Source: Lathyrus oleraceus (taxonomy: Eukaryota > Streptophyta > Magnoliopsida > Fabales > Fabaceae). Taken from it: a DNA stretch of 64,000 bases. The translations under genes and the position numbers were made by a program. Location: positions 345,965,846-346,029,845 of the forward strand of contig NC_066585.1 in NCBI RefSeq assembly GCF_024323335.1, read 5' to 3'. Shown here one piece after another: positions 48,526 through 58,353 of the stretch; positions within the stretch are counted from its first letter, which is position 1, and every line of letters starts with the position of its first letter. The notes beneath the pieces are model-generated. The model was not told the DNA's origin. It saw only the letters and a list, made by a program, of their open reading frames with translations, and searched no databases.

Positions 48526-49032
48526 CTTTGACGTCTCAGCGTCTGTGCGTGTGTTTTGTTTCGGCGTGCGTTAGCCGAACTATGGTAGCTCTGATTCTCA
48601 TTCCAGATGAGATACGTAGGCATAGGATGCGATATCCTAGCGAGCCCGTTTTCCGTTTCCCCGAACTACGTCGACTCTGATGTTTGTTTCTGACAAACTA
48701 CGTAGGCCCAGGATGCGACATCCTGCCGAGTCCGCTTCTGTCTCCTTCGCCTGTGTTTTATTCCAGTGTGCGTGCATTCTTTGAGCAGTTATTTAGCAAC
48801 CTTATTCTATTCTTCTGAGCGTGGATCCCGTCGAGTACGACGGACGTGAGGGGTGCTAATACCTTCCCCTTGCGTAACCGACTCCCGATCCTTGCAATCT
48901 CCGGTCGTAAGACCATTTCCTTTCCAGGTTTACTTCGAGCGTTTCCTTTCCCTCCGTTGGGATAAATAACGCACGGTGGCGGCTCTGTTTGTTTGCTTTT
49001 TCCCGCCGGTTGTTTTTCGCGGATGTGACAGC

Positions 49033-49050
49033 TGGCGACTCTGCTGGGGA
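49033..49050 (+). other. Primer binding site of the Ogre/Tat element (tRNA-Arg type)
   Basis: TGGCGACTCTGCTGGGGA, two bases after the LTR end. Ogre/Tat elements use a tRNA-Arg primer with this kind of sequence. Confidence 0.8.
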
Positions 49051-49990
49051 CAATAAAGAAGTTGACCTTCTGCTGGTCTATCTTCCCAAAGCGAGTCTCT
49101 CCTAGCATTCTCTAGGATAGTTTTGGTTGCTTTTATTGCTCTATTTATTGCATTTATGATTATTATACTATGAATATTTGCATATATGTTTACATGCATC
49201 ATGTTATCATTGTGCTGATTCTGTACAGGTTGGTTCCTCTGATTTGGGGTGGGTGTTCTGAGTGGGGCTAAAACCCAAGCCCGAGTATACACCTAGGATT
49301 AGTGTGGTCTCACGTTCCTCACATGTTGGTTGGGCATGTTGTTGCGACGTGACATACCACAAGTCGGACGAGGTTCTTCTGAGAGAGCTCTTCCATTGTG
49401 GAGTATTCCACTTCGGTCGAGTTACATCTTTAGAGTTGTTGACTTCGGTGACCGTTCTTTCCCGGATCTTTGGTTTAGACGATCTTATGAGAGTTGGTTC
49501 AGAGTAGGGATCCGTTTATTTTAGGATTCCCTGGGCTGGTTCAGAATGTCTTGTGGTTATCTGTTCAGAGGACTTTTTGGTGATGATGGTGATGTATTCT
49601 CCGGTTCCGTTTATTTCGGAACCCCCGAGTTGGATTTGTGATTACTCGTTCCCTCAGATGGTTGTGATCAGTTCAGAGACTGGGAATCCAGTACAGTTGA
49701 TTTTCAGAGGACTTGGAGGATGGCACAGTGCATTGCATTCATGCATCAACATCATCCATATTTCACATTCATCTGTATCTAACTCATGTTTATCCATACT
49801 CAGGGTACATTCTCGATTGAGATCCCGGTTGAGAGACATCCTGATGTCAGAATATTGTTGTCAAATTATTATCCGTCTCGATGAAACCAGGATCAAAGGA
49901 CAGAATGTTCCTCATACGGATAGACATTGCATTCATGCGTGAGTCATATTAACTTGTCTTCTGTTTTGCAGGTGTCAGTATTTAACGTGT
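49051..49990 (+). other. 5' leader of the Ogre/Tat element
   Basis: No recognisable domain between primer site and gag. The additional ORF1 that full Ogre elements carry upstream of gag was not seen, so this may be a shorter Tat relative or a deleted copy. Confidence 0.5.
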
Positions 49991-51782
49991 TTGATTGACA
50001 CAGGAATCATTGCTCGCGCACGCCGAATCATTCCCTTGCACGTAGCACGTCCACACAGATACCCTACCAGACGCAACAGACCCCAACTGATGGATACATC
50101 CAACGCAGACATTCTCGAACTGAAAGAGAAGATGAGTGAGCTGATCAATGTTATGCAAGGGTTCACCTTGGGGCAGAAGGCGTTGGTTGAGAAAGTGGAG
50201 AAGCTTGAGCGGGCTTCTGCTGCCAACAGTGGTAATAATCAGGAGGGTGTTTCCAACCATGGTCTTGGTGGTTCTAGGGACGGTGGTGACCCCGGAAGGA
50301 AGACTACTATTGGTGTAGTGATCAACAACGGGGGAGGTTTTGGTTTCGCTGTAGGCGGTATACCAGGTCCTATGGGCAATAATCTGAAGGATGATCAATT
50401 TCCTCCTTTCTTTGGGGTTGAGGAAGATAGAGAGGAAGATCAGTTCTCTGTGCTGAACGAACAGTTTGGTCAGTACGGTGTTCCGCCGCCAAACAAGGAA
50501 ATTCAGGTGCTAGCAGAGAAGGTCAGGGCTCTGGAAAGCCATGCTACTCCTGGGGCTATCAATATGACAAACATGGGGAGTTGAGGGGATTGTGATCCCG
50601 TAAAAGTTTAAAGTGCCCACGTTTGACAAGTATAATGGGAGTTCTAGCCCGGAAACTCATCTCCAGGCTTTTGTCCGGAAAATATCTGCCTATACAATGG
50701 ATCAGAAGCTATGGATGTATTTCTTCCAGGACAGCTTGTCTGGCGGGTCTCTGGAATGGTATACCAAGCTGAGATCATTAGATCTCAAGAGCTGGCAGGA
50801 TCTTGGGGACGCTTTCTTTAAACAGTACCAATTCAATGCTGACATGGCTCCTAGTCGTACACAGCTGCAGGGTATGTCTCAGAAGCCAAACGAAGGGTTT
50901 AAAGAATACGCACAAAGGTGGAGGGAGTTGGCTGCCAGAGTTCAACCTCCGCTGGTGGATCGGGAGATGTCTGATCTATTCGTGGGTACCCTGTAGGGGA
51001 TTTTTGCTGAAAGGATGGTGGGTTGTCCCGTCACTGGCTTTGCAGACATAGTAGTGGCTGGTGAGAGAATCGAAAGTTGGATGAGAATGGGGAAAATACA
51101 GGGAAATGCTCCGTCATCTGGAGTAAAGAAGCCATTTGGGAACGGCCAGCGCAAGGATGAGGGTGAATCGAGTGTTGTGTATGCCCAAAGGGGACACGGT
51201 AGGGATCGTTACTACCAGCACACTGCTGCGGTAACCATTCCTGCTGGTAATCAATCGGTACAACAGCAACGTCAGCCACCTCAACAAAGAGCACAGAGAG
51301 CTGGGTACCAAGTGAGAGGAAAGGGGATTGATCGTCAGTTTGATAAGCCACCCGTGACATATGCTTTTCTGTTTAAGAAGTTGATGGATCTTGGGTTGGT
51401 TCAGCCAAGGACGATGGCTCCGGTAAGACCAAATCAGAGGCCTCCTAACTATGATGAGAACGCCAAGTGTGAATTCCATTCTGGTACACCAGGGCATAAC
51501 ATCGAGGGTTGTAGAGCCTTTAAGCATGTTGTCCAAGACTTGGTAGACTCCAAGGCCATCAATTTCACACCATCTCCGAATGTTAATGCTAATCCCATGC
51601 CGGCGCATGGTCAGGTGATGGTGGGTGCAATTGCTGAAGATTCAGGTCACGTCTGTGCGGTGGGTGAAGAGACTGACAGTGACTGCGAGCTCGATGGTTG
51701 GATAAAACCGTGCGTACCAGGGATGGAAGTCCAGAACTGGAAGGCCGAAAAGATCATCACTGTCACTCATCGTGAAGAGTAA
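49991..51782 (+). pseudogene. Ogre/Tat gag, broken by a frameshift and stops
   Basis: Segment 1 (49991-50584) has an N-terminal region with MDTSNADILELKEKMSELI and a coiled-coil stretch. After a frameshift near 50580 and a TAA in IVIP-stop-KFKVPTFDKYNG, segment 2 (50613-50996) is the capsid region (DSLSGGSLEWYTKL, FKEYAQRWRELAARVQPPL). It ends in a TAG where Gln is expected (FVGTL-stop-G). The same frame resumes (51015-51782) with GFADIVVAGERIE and a zinc-binding-like CEFHSGTPGHNIEGCRAF (C/H/C pattern), ending at a TAA. Gag packages the element RNA. Three lesions make this copy inactive. Confidence 0.82.
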
Positions 51783-51917
51783 TATTTCTGTTTTTCAATT
51801 CTGTTTGCATGAAAGCCATACGTTTTGCCCGAAACGTAATGGTCCATTGTAAGGGCCACCTCATGTGTTTCATTTTGCAACATTTTGCATCATTAATAAA
51901 TGGATGTTTTTGTAGTA

Positions 51918-51922
51918 AAAGC
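51918..51922. repeat. Left target-site duplication of the SIRE-like element
   Basis: AAAGC, identical to 62438-62442. Confidence 0.92.
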
Positions 51923-53016
51923 TGTAAGAACAAAAATTGTTCTACAACAGATTCCTTGATTTTGATGATAACAAAGGATGAAACCAAAAATGGCACCCTA
52001 ACGAAAAGTTTCTAAGTGTGCAGGGTTCTAAAGAAAGAAGAAATAAATCTGATGATGTCATCAGATGCACAACAAGATCAGATACAAATTATCAAGTATC
52101 AGAAGCATCTAAAGTGGAATCTCGTTTCAAGTAGCTCTGACTCTGGACAAAACTGCAAAGTATCAGAAGCATCTGAACATGAAGTAAAGTCTAGAAGCTC
52201 TGACTCTGAACAAATGCCTTCTGTAAACTCTGGAAGTTATCAGCGCCATCTGAACTCTCAAGAGATAACATCAGAAGCAAGATTCTCCAGATACACGAAG
52301 AATCTAATCAGAATTGTTAATCATGATGAAGTAACGTTTAAGCCAAGTTAAAGTTCTGCAAATGGATTTCCTCAATTAGAAAGAGACGTTAATCTCCACT
52401 TCCAAGAGAGAAGATACTACTTGTGGTAAGTAGTCACTTCTAAGAGAAAAAGTCTCCTGCAGAAGCTATTTATGGAATGGCGTAATTACATCTCATTATC
52501 CAGCAGATTTAACTCTACTTCAACTCTATTTCAACACTACTTCAACTCCTATATAAAGAGAAGAAATCAACCTTCAGTAAGCAAGAAATCACTAGCCAAA
52601 ACTATACTGAAATTATATCACGCTCAAGAAAAACATCTTTGTTCTTCAAAGATTTTCACTAAGCTTTTGCTTATCAAGTGAAAAATTTGTTCTTAAGTTT
52701 GTAATACTTGCTTAACTAGAAGCACTCTAGATTACATATCTTGTATCTTTTATTTGTTTGATTTCCTCAAGTGACTCTTTGTAGTCTGTAGACTTGAGAG
52801 GACTAAGAGATTTTCTTCTCTCTTAGGGGTTGTTTGTAATCTTTCAAGATTAGTGGATTAAGTCCTTGTTGAAGGCGAAATCACCTTGGCCGGGTGGACT
52901 GGAGTAGCTTTGTGTTATAAGCGAACCAGTATAAAATCATTGTGTGATTTTCTTTTTGAAAAGCGCTTATTTTTCAAACAATTCAAACCCCCCCTTTCTT
53001 GTTTTTCTCACCTTCA
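51923..53016 (+). repeat. 5' LTR of the SIRE-like element
   Basis: 1094 bp. A core promoter TATATAAAG is at 52550-52558. No difference from the 3' LTR was found by eye. Confidence 0.94.
52550..52558 (+). promoter_or_regulatory. TATA box of the SIRE-like LTR
   Basis: TATATAAAG in CTCCTATATAAAGAGAAG; the same site occurs in the 3' LTR at about 61971. Confidence 0.6.
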
Positions 53017-53018
53017 AT

Positions 53019-53030
53019 TGGTATCAGAGC
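53019..53030 (+). other. Primer binding site of the SIRE-like element
   Basis: TGGTATCAGAGC two bases after the LTR end; complementary to the 3' end of initiator Met tRNA. Confidence 0.92.
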
Positions 53031-53099
53031 TCCGGCTCTGTTATTGATTTTCAAATCAAACACTTAACCGTGTAGAGAGATCCAGTGCGAGAAAAACAA

Positions 53100-54899
53100 A
53101 TGGCCCACTCAAATGAGAAAGATTCTTACAATGCCAAGCCTCCTGTTTTTGATGGAGAAAAGTTTGATTACTAGAAAGATAGAATCGAAAGTTTCTTTCT
53201 GGGTTATGATGCTGACCTCTGGGACATTGTCACAGATGGATACAAACCTCCAACCTTAAATGGAGCTGAAGTTCCCAGAAGCAAAATGTCAGAAGATCAG
53301 AAACGTGTTTTCAAGAATCACCACAAGGCCAGAACAATACTTCTAAATGCTATATCATACAACGAATACGAAAAGATCACCAACAGAGAGACGGCTAAAG
53401 ATATACTTGACTCTCTGAGGATGACCCATGAAGGAAACTCCCAAGTCAAGGAGACGAAGGCTCTGGCGTTGATCCAGAAATATGAAGCCTTCAAGATGGA
53501 AGATGATGAAGCTATAGAAGCTATGTTTTCCAGATTTCAAACTCTTATTGCAGGTCTTAAAGTGCTAGACAAAGGATACACGACTGCAGATCATGTTAAG
53601 AAGATAGTCAGAAGTCTGCCAAAGAAATGGAGACCAATGGTTACTGCTCTGAAGTTATCAAAGGATCTGAACAATATCAGCCTTGAAGAACTTGTTAGTT
53701 CTCTCAGAAGCCATGAGATAGAACTAGAGGAGGATGAGCCTCAGAAAAGGAACAAGTCAGTGGCGCTGAAGTCCAGACCTGAAAGACGGAAGTCAGACAG
53801 AACCAAAGCTCTCCAGGCAGAAACTGCAGATACTGACGACTCTGAACCTGAAGACTCTGATGATGAAGAAGAACTGTCCTTACTAACCAGAAGAGTTAAG
53901 CAACTCTGGAAAAGAAGGAACAACAACAACTTCAGAAGATCAAGACCCAGAGGGGATCGATCAGAGTCAACTTCAAAAGGTAAACCTAATAAAGATATTA
54001 CCTGTTTTGAATGTAAAGAAACAGGTCATTACAGAAATGAATGCCCCAAGCTGAAGAAAGATAACTCTAAGAAAGAAAGCTTCAAGAAAAATACCTTCAG
54101 AACAAAGAAGGGATTAATGGCCACCTGGGACGACAGTGAATCCGAATCATCAGAATCTGACTCTGATGAACAGGCCAACGTAGCTCTTATGGCTACCACA
54201 TCCAGCAGCTCAGATGAAGAATCTGAAGAGGTATTTTCTGAACTTTCTAGATCTGACTTAGAATCATGTTTATCAGAAACTCTTACCTCTCTTCAGAAAC
54301 TAAAACAAAAAGTTAAAGACATTAAAGGCCTTCTTAAAGCAAAATCTGAAGTATGTAGTAGACTTGAGACAACAATTCTAGCACGAGATGATACTATCAG
54401 ATCTCTAACGATAGAAAGAGATGGAGCTAAAACAAAAAGCTTAGAATTAGAAGAAACGTTGTCTCAAGCACCACAAACTTCAAATGAAATTATTTATAAA
54501 TATGAAGAAGCCTTTCAACAATTTCTGAAGAATGGGATAAATAGGAGTATTATGGCATCCATGATTTATGGAGTAGGTCAGAATAATAAAAGGGGAATTG
54601 GGTATGATTCTGAGGAAAATAAAACCTCTACCAGTAACCAAATTAAATCGCCTTTTTCATACCACTACACACACACACAAGAACACAAATTTAAAAATGC
54701 TAGAAGACCCAAAGTTGTAAGAAACTCTGGGAAAACTAATCTGAAAGGACCCAAGAGATTCTGGGTACCGAAAGATAAGATCATCTATGTTGCAGATATC
54801 CTATGCAGCAAAGTTCAGACACCAATCATGGTACCTGGACTCTGGATGCTCGCGACATATGACGGGAAGAAAGTCTATGTTCCAAAGCCTGGAACTTAA
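53100..54899 (+). pseudogene. SIRE-like gag with an early stop codon
   Basis: The ATG at 53100 starts MAHSNEKDSYNAKPP; codon 25 (53172-53174) is TAG where Trp is expected (FDY-stop-KDRIESFF, one G-to-A change). The rest of the frame is open to 54899. It carries the capsid-like region (KALALIQKYEAFKMEDDEAI, KIVRSLPKKWRPMVTAL), a basic stretch and a CCHC zinc knuckle (CFECKETGHYRNEC), followed by Ser/Glu-rich and coiled-coil segments. The last 38 codons overlap the start of pol in another frame. An internal ATG at 53286 could start a shortened gag lacking about 62 residues. Gag forms cytoplasmic virus-like particles that package element RNA. Confidence 0.85.
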
Positions 54900-57867
54900 A
54901 GACGCTGGATTTGTAGGCTTCGGAGGAGATCAGAAAGGAAGGATCAGAGGCTCCGGAACTATTGGTAATGGTACTCTTCCCTCTATATCTGATGTTCTTT
55001 ATGTAGAAGGATTAATGCATAACTTGTTATCCATAAGTCAATTAAGTGATAACGGTTATGATGTAATCTTTAATCAAAAAACGTGTAAAGCCATTAGTCA
55101 GAACGATGGCTCTGTCCTTTTCACAGGCAAGAGGAAAAACAACATTTATAAAATAAATCTTTCTGATTTAAAAGATCAAAATGTTAAATGTTTAATGTCA
55201 GTTCACAAAGAGCAATGGGTATGGCATAGACGCTTAGGCCACATTAGCATGAGAAAACTTTCTCAGCTAACTAAACTTGAGTTAGTCAGAGGCCTGCCTA
55301 AACTGAAGTTTTCTTCAGATGCTTTGTGTGAAGCTTGTCAGAAAGGAAAGTTTTCAAAAACATCTTTTAAAAAGAAAAATGTTGTTTCTACCTCTAAGCC
55401 TCTGGAGCTTCTTCACATTGACTTATTTGGTCCTGTGAAAACAGCATCAGTCAATGGAAAGAAGTATGGACTAGTAATCGTTGATGATTACAGCCGCTGG
55501 ACATGGGTAAAATTCCTAAAGCACAAGAGTGAGTCTCACTCTGTATTCACCAGTTTCTGTTCTAAAGTGCAAAAAGAATTTGACTCTAAAATTGTTAGAG
55601 TCAGAAGTGATCATGGTGGAGAATTTGAAAATAAAGATTTTGAAGAACTATTTGATTCTAATGGAATATCCCATGATTTCTCCTGCCCTAGAACTCCACA
55701 ACAAAATGGAGTTGTAGAGAGGAAGAATAGGACACTCCAAGAAATGGCCAGAACCATGATCAATGAAACAAATGTAGCAAAGCACTTTTGGGCAGAAGCT
55801 GTAAATACAGCGTGTTATATTCAGAATAGAATCTCTATTAGACCTATTCTGGAAAAGACTCCCTATGAACTGTGTAAGGGAAGAAAACCCAACATTTCAT
55901 ATTTTCATCCTTTTGGATGCATTTGTTTTATATTAAATACTAAAGAACATCTGAACAAGTTTGATTCCAAAGCACAGAAAGGTATTATGTTAGGATACTC
56001 AGAACGCTCTAAAGGCTATAGAGTATACAACACAGAAACCAAAATTGTGGAGGAATCAATTCATGTTAGATTTGATGATAAGCTTGACCCTGAAAAGTCA
56101 AAGCTAGTTGAAAAGTTTGCAGATTTAGAGATCACTCTGGTAGAATCTAAGAAAACTCCAGAAGCAACTGTCACTCCAGACTCTGAAGAAATTAAATCTC
56201 CAGAAATTCAAAGGAAAGTTAAAAGTCGTATTAACGTATCTGAAGATTTGATTTTGGGAAACAAAGATGAACCTGTTAGAACCAGATCTACTTTCAGAAC
56301 TTCTGAAGATATTCCTCTGGGACTAGTGTCTCTGATTGAGCCTACGTCCTGTGATGAAGCTCTTCAAGATAACGATTGGGTGGCAGCTATGCAAGAAGAG
56401 TTAGATCAATTCTCCAAGAATGATGTCTGGGATCTCGTTCCTAAACCCAGAGGCACTCATGTCATTGGAACCAGATGGGTTTTCAGAAACAAACTGAACG
56501 AGAAAGGAGAAGTTGTCAGAAGCAAAGCACGACTGGTAGCTCAAGGTTATAGTCAACAAGAAGGTATTGATTATAATGAAACCTTTGCTCCAGTCGCGAG
56601 GTTAGAATCTATTCGTCTTCTTGTATCTTTTGCTATTAATCACTCTATCAAATTATACCAAATGGATGTCAAGAGTGCATTTTTAAATGGTTATATTTCA
56701 GAAGAAGTGTATGTAAATCAACCTCCAGGTTTTGAAAATTCAAACTTTCCAGAACATGTTTTCAAACTTAAAAAATCTTTATATGGACTAAAACAAGCCC
56801 CCAGAGCTTGGTATGAACGTCTAAGCAATTTTCTTCTGGAACAAAATTTTATCAGAGGGAAAGTTGATTCTACACTCTTCTGTAAAAACCATAAAAATGA
56901 TCTCGTGATATGCCAGATTTATGTTGATGACATTATTTTTGGTTCTGCTAATATCTCTGTTTGCCAAGAATTTTCTAAGTTAATGCAGGCAGAATTTGAA
57001 ATGAGTCTAATGCAAGAACTAAAGTTCTTTCTGGGAATTCAAATCAATCAAACTCCAGAAGTCACGTACATTCATCAAAGCAAGTACATTAAAGATGTTC
57101 TGAAGAAGTTTGACATGACTGAATGCAACTCTGCAAAGACTCCTATGCACCCAACTTGCATTCTGGAAAAGGAAGAGGTAAGCAACAAGGTTTGTCAGAA
57201 GCTCTATCGAGGTATGATAGGCTCTCTTCTCTATCTGACTGCTACTCGTCCTGATATTCTCTTTAGCGTCTGTCTTTGTGCCAGATTCCAATCAGATCCT
57301 AGAGAATCTCATTTAACAGCTGTTAAGAGAATTCTTAAGTATCTGAAAGGAACTCCTAACCTGGGCCTGATGTATGAGAAAACATCAGAGTATAGGCTTT
57401 CTGGTTATTGTGATGCAGATTACGCAGGAGATAGAATAGAACGAAAAAGCACATCTGGAAATTGCCAGCTTCTGGGAAACAACTTGATCTCCTGGGCTAG
57501 CAAAAGACAGTCAACAATCGCTCTATCAACTGCAGAAGCAGAATATATCTCAGCATCACTGTGCACAACTCAGATGCTCTGGATGAAACATCAGCTAGAA
57601 GATCTACAAATCTTTGAGAGTAACATTCTTATCTTTTGTGATAATACTGCTGCTATTTGTTTGAGTAAGAATCCTATTTTACATTCCAGAGCCAAACACA
57701 TAGAAATTAAACATCATTTTATTAGAGACTATGTTCAGAAAGGAATAGTAACGCTGAAGTTCATTGATACAGAACATCAATGGGCAGATATCTTTACTAA
57801 GCCTCTAGCTGAAGATAGATTTCTTTTTATCTTAGAACATCTGAACATTAAAAATTGCCCTGAGTAA
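54787..57867 (+). CDS. SIRE-like pol: protease, integrase, RT and RNase H, reading frame intact
   Basis: 1026 codons without a stop. Protease: WYLDSGCSRHMTG (Asp 18). Integrase: H147 and H152 (WHRRLGH), C181 and C184, then D212 (LLHIDLFGP), D275 (RSDHGGEF) and E311 (NGVVERKNR). RT: D627 (QMDVKSAFLNG) and YVDD at 712-715. RNase H: GYCDADYAGD, STAEAEYISA and KHIEIKHHFIRD. All catalytic residues are present. The frame is +1 relative to gag and overlaps its last 113 bp. Fusion to gag would therefore need frameshifting, or the overlap reflects a small indel. It is the only apparently functional polyprotein segment in the window. Confidence 0.9.
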   Translation: MLQISYAAKFRHQSWYLDSGCSRHMTGRKSMFQSLELKDAGFVGFGGDQKGRIRGSGTIGNGTLPSISDVLYVEGLMHNLLSISQLSDNGYDVIFNQKTCKAISQNDGSVLFTGKRKNNIYKINLSDLKDQNVKCLMSVHKEQWVWHRRLGHISMRKLSQLTKLELVRGLPKLKFSSDALCEACQKGKFSKTSFKKKNVVSTSKPLELLHIDLFGPVKTASVNGKKYGLVIVDDYSRWTWVKFLKHKSESHSVFTSFCSKVQKEFDSKIVRVRSDHGGEFENKDFEELFDSNGISHDFSCPRTPQQNGVVERKNRTLQEMARTMINETNVAKHFWAEAVNTACYIQNRISIRPILEKTPYELCKGRKPNISYFHPFGCICFILNTKEHLNKFDSKAQKGIMLGYSERSKGYRVYNTETKIVEESIHVRFDDKLDPEKSKLVEKFADLEITLVESKKTPEATVTPDSEEIKSPEIQRKVKSRINVSEDLILGNKDEPVRTRSTFRTSEDIPLGLVSLIEPTSCDEALQDNDWVAAMQEELDQFSKNDVWDLVPKPRGTHVIGTRWVFRNKLNEKGEVVRSKARLVAQGYSQQEGIDYNETFAPVARLESIRLLVSFAINHSIKLYQMDVKSAFLNGYISEEVYVNQPPGFENSNFPEHVFKLKKSLYGLKQAPRAWYERLSNFLLEQNFIRGKVDSTLFCKNHKNDLVICQIYVDDIIFGSANISVCQEFSKLMQAEFEMSLMQELKFFLGIQINQTPEVTYIHQSKYIKDVLKKFDMTECNSAKTPMHPTCILEKEEVSNKVCQKLYRGMIGSLLYLTATRPDILFSVCLCARFQSDPRESHLTAVKRILKYLKGTPNLGLMYEKTSEYRLSGYCDADYAGDRIERKSTSGNCQLLGNNLISWASKRQSTIALSTAEAEYISASLCTTQMLWMKHQLEDLQIFESNILIFCDNTAAICLSKNPILHSRAKHIEIKHHFIRDYVQKGIVTLKFIDTEHQWADIFTKPLAEDRFLFILEHLNIKNCPE

Positions 57868-58353
57868 AATATGGCTCTGAACATGTAAAATGAGACTCTG
57901 ATAAAAACAAATATAATTCTGCCTCTGACTCTGATACTTCTACATTGTTAAGAAGATATCTGAGTTAGAAATCTTCAGAACCAATCTCTTGGTATTCCTG
58001 AAGATCAGATACATCAACACGTGGTACTCTGGAACGTCAAACCTTAGAACTTCTAGACAACTGTCAAGAAATTCAAAAGGCAGACGTTTGAGTTTTTCCT
58101 CGAGCAGTGTGCAAACTGTGGGATTAGACATTCATTTATGAGCTGTAATCATTTTTCCCCCAAACGTGCTATTTTGGTTTTTGTGCTAACGCTGGTATGT
58201 GTGTCGTTTTGCATGTGTTTGAACTTAGGTATATAAACACTTTTCTCACATTTCACACACTTATCACTCTCACTCACTCTTAAACCCTAAACCCTCTCTC
58301 GAAGTTTTCTCTGCAACTTCTTCAGTTCTTCATCTTCTTCTTCAATCTTCTTC
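57868..58353 (+). promoter_or_regulatory. Spacer between pol and the extra ORF, with internal promoter-like signals
   Basis: About 486 bp without coding similarity. A TATA box TATATAAAC lies at 58230-58238, followed by a long pyrimidine-rich leader with the telo-box AAACCCTAA (58282-58290) and CTTCTTC tracts up to the ATG at 58354. The arrangement looks like a complete plant core promoter and 5' UTR. Confidence 0.5.

Larger units (their letters stand above)
44148..49030 (+). repeat. 5' LTR of the right Ogre/Tat element
   Basis: TGTAACACC at the start and ATGTGACA at the end, followed two bases later by the primer site. The length (about 4.9 kb) is typical of Ogre. A core promoter TATAAATAGC is at 45404-45413. 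ORFs inside are short and not conserved. Confidence 0.85.

Noticed and set aside
48008..48680. Minus-strand ORFs with repeated SLDLRQTP motifs
   Set aside because: Reads of the 60-bp tandem array in the Ogre LTR.
51809..52681. ORFs in the SIRE-like LTR (repeated at 61182-62102)
   Set aside because: Identical in both LTRs and without domain similarity; regulatory LTR sequence.
54787..54899. The end of the gag frame (MVPGLWMLATYDGKK) as a separate domain
   Set aside because: The same DNA encodes the protease active site in the pol frame, so this reading is most likely only an overlap.
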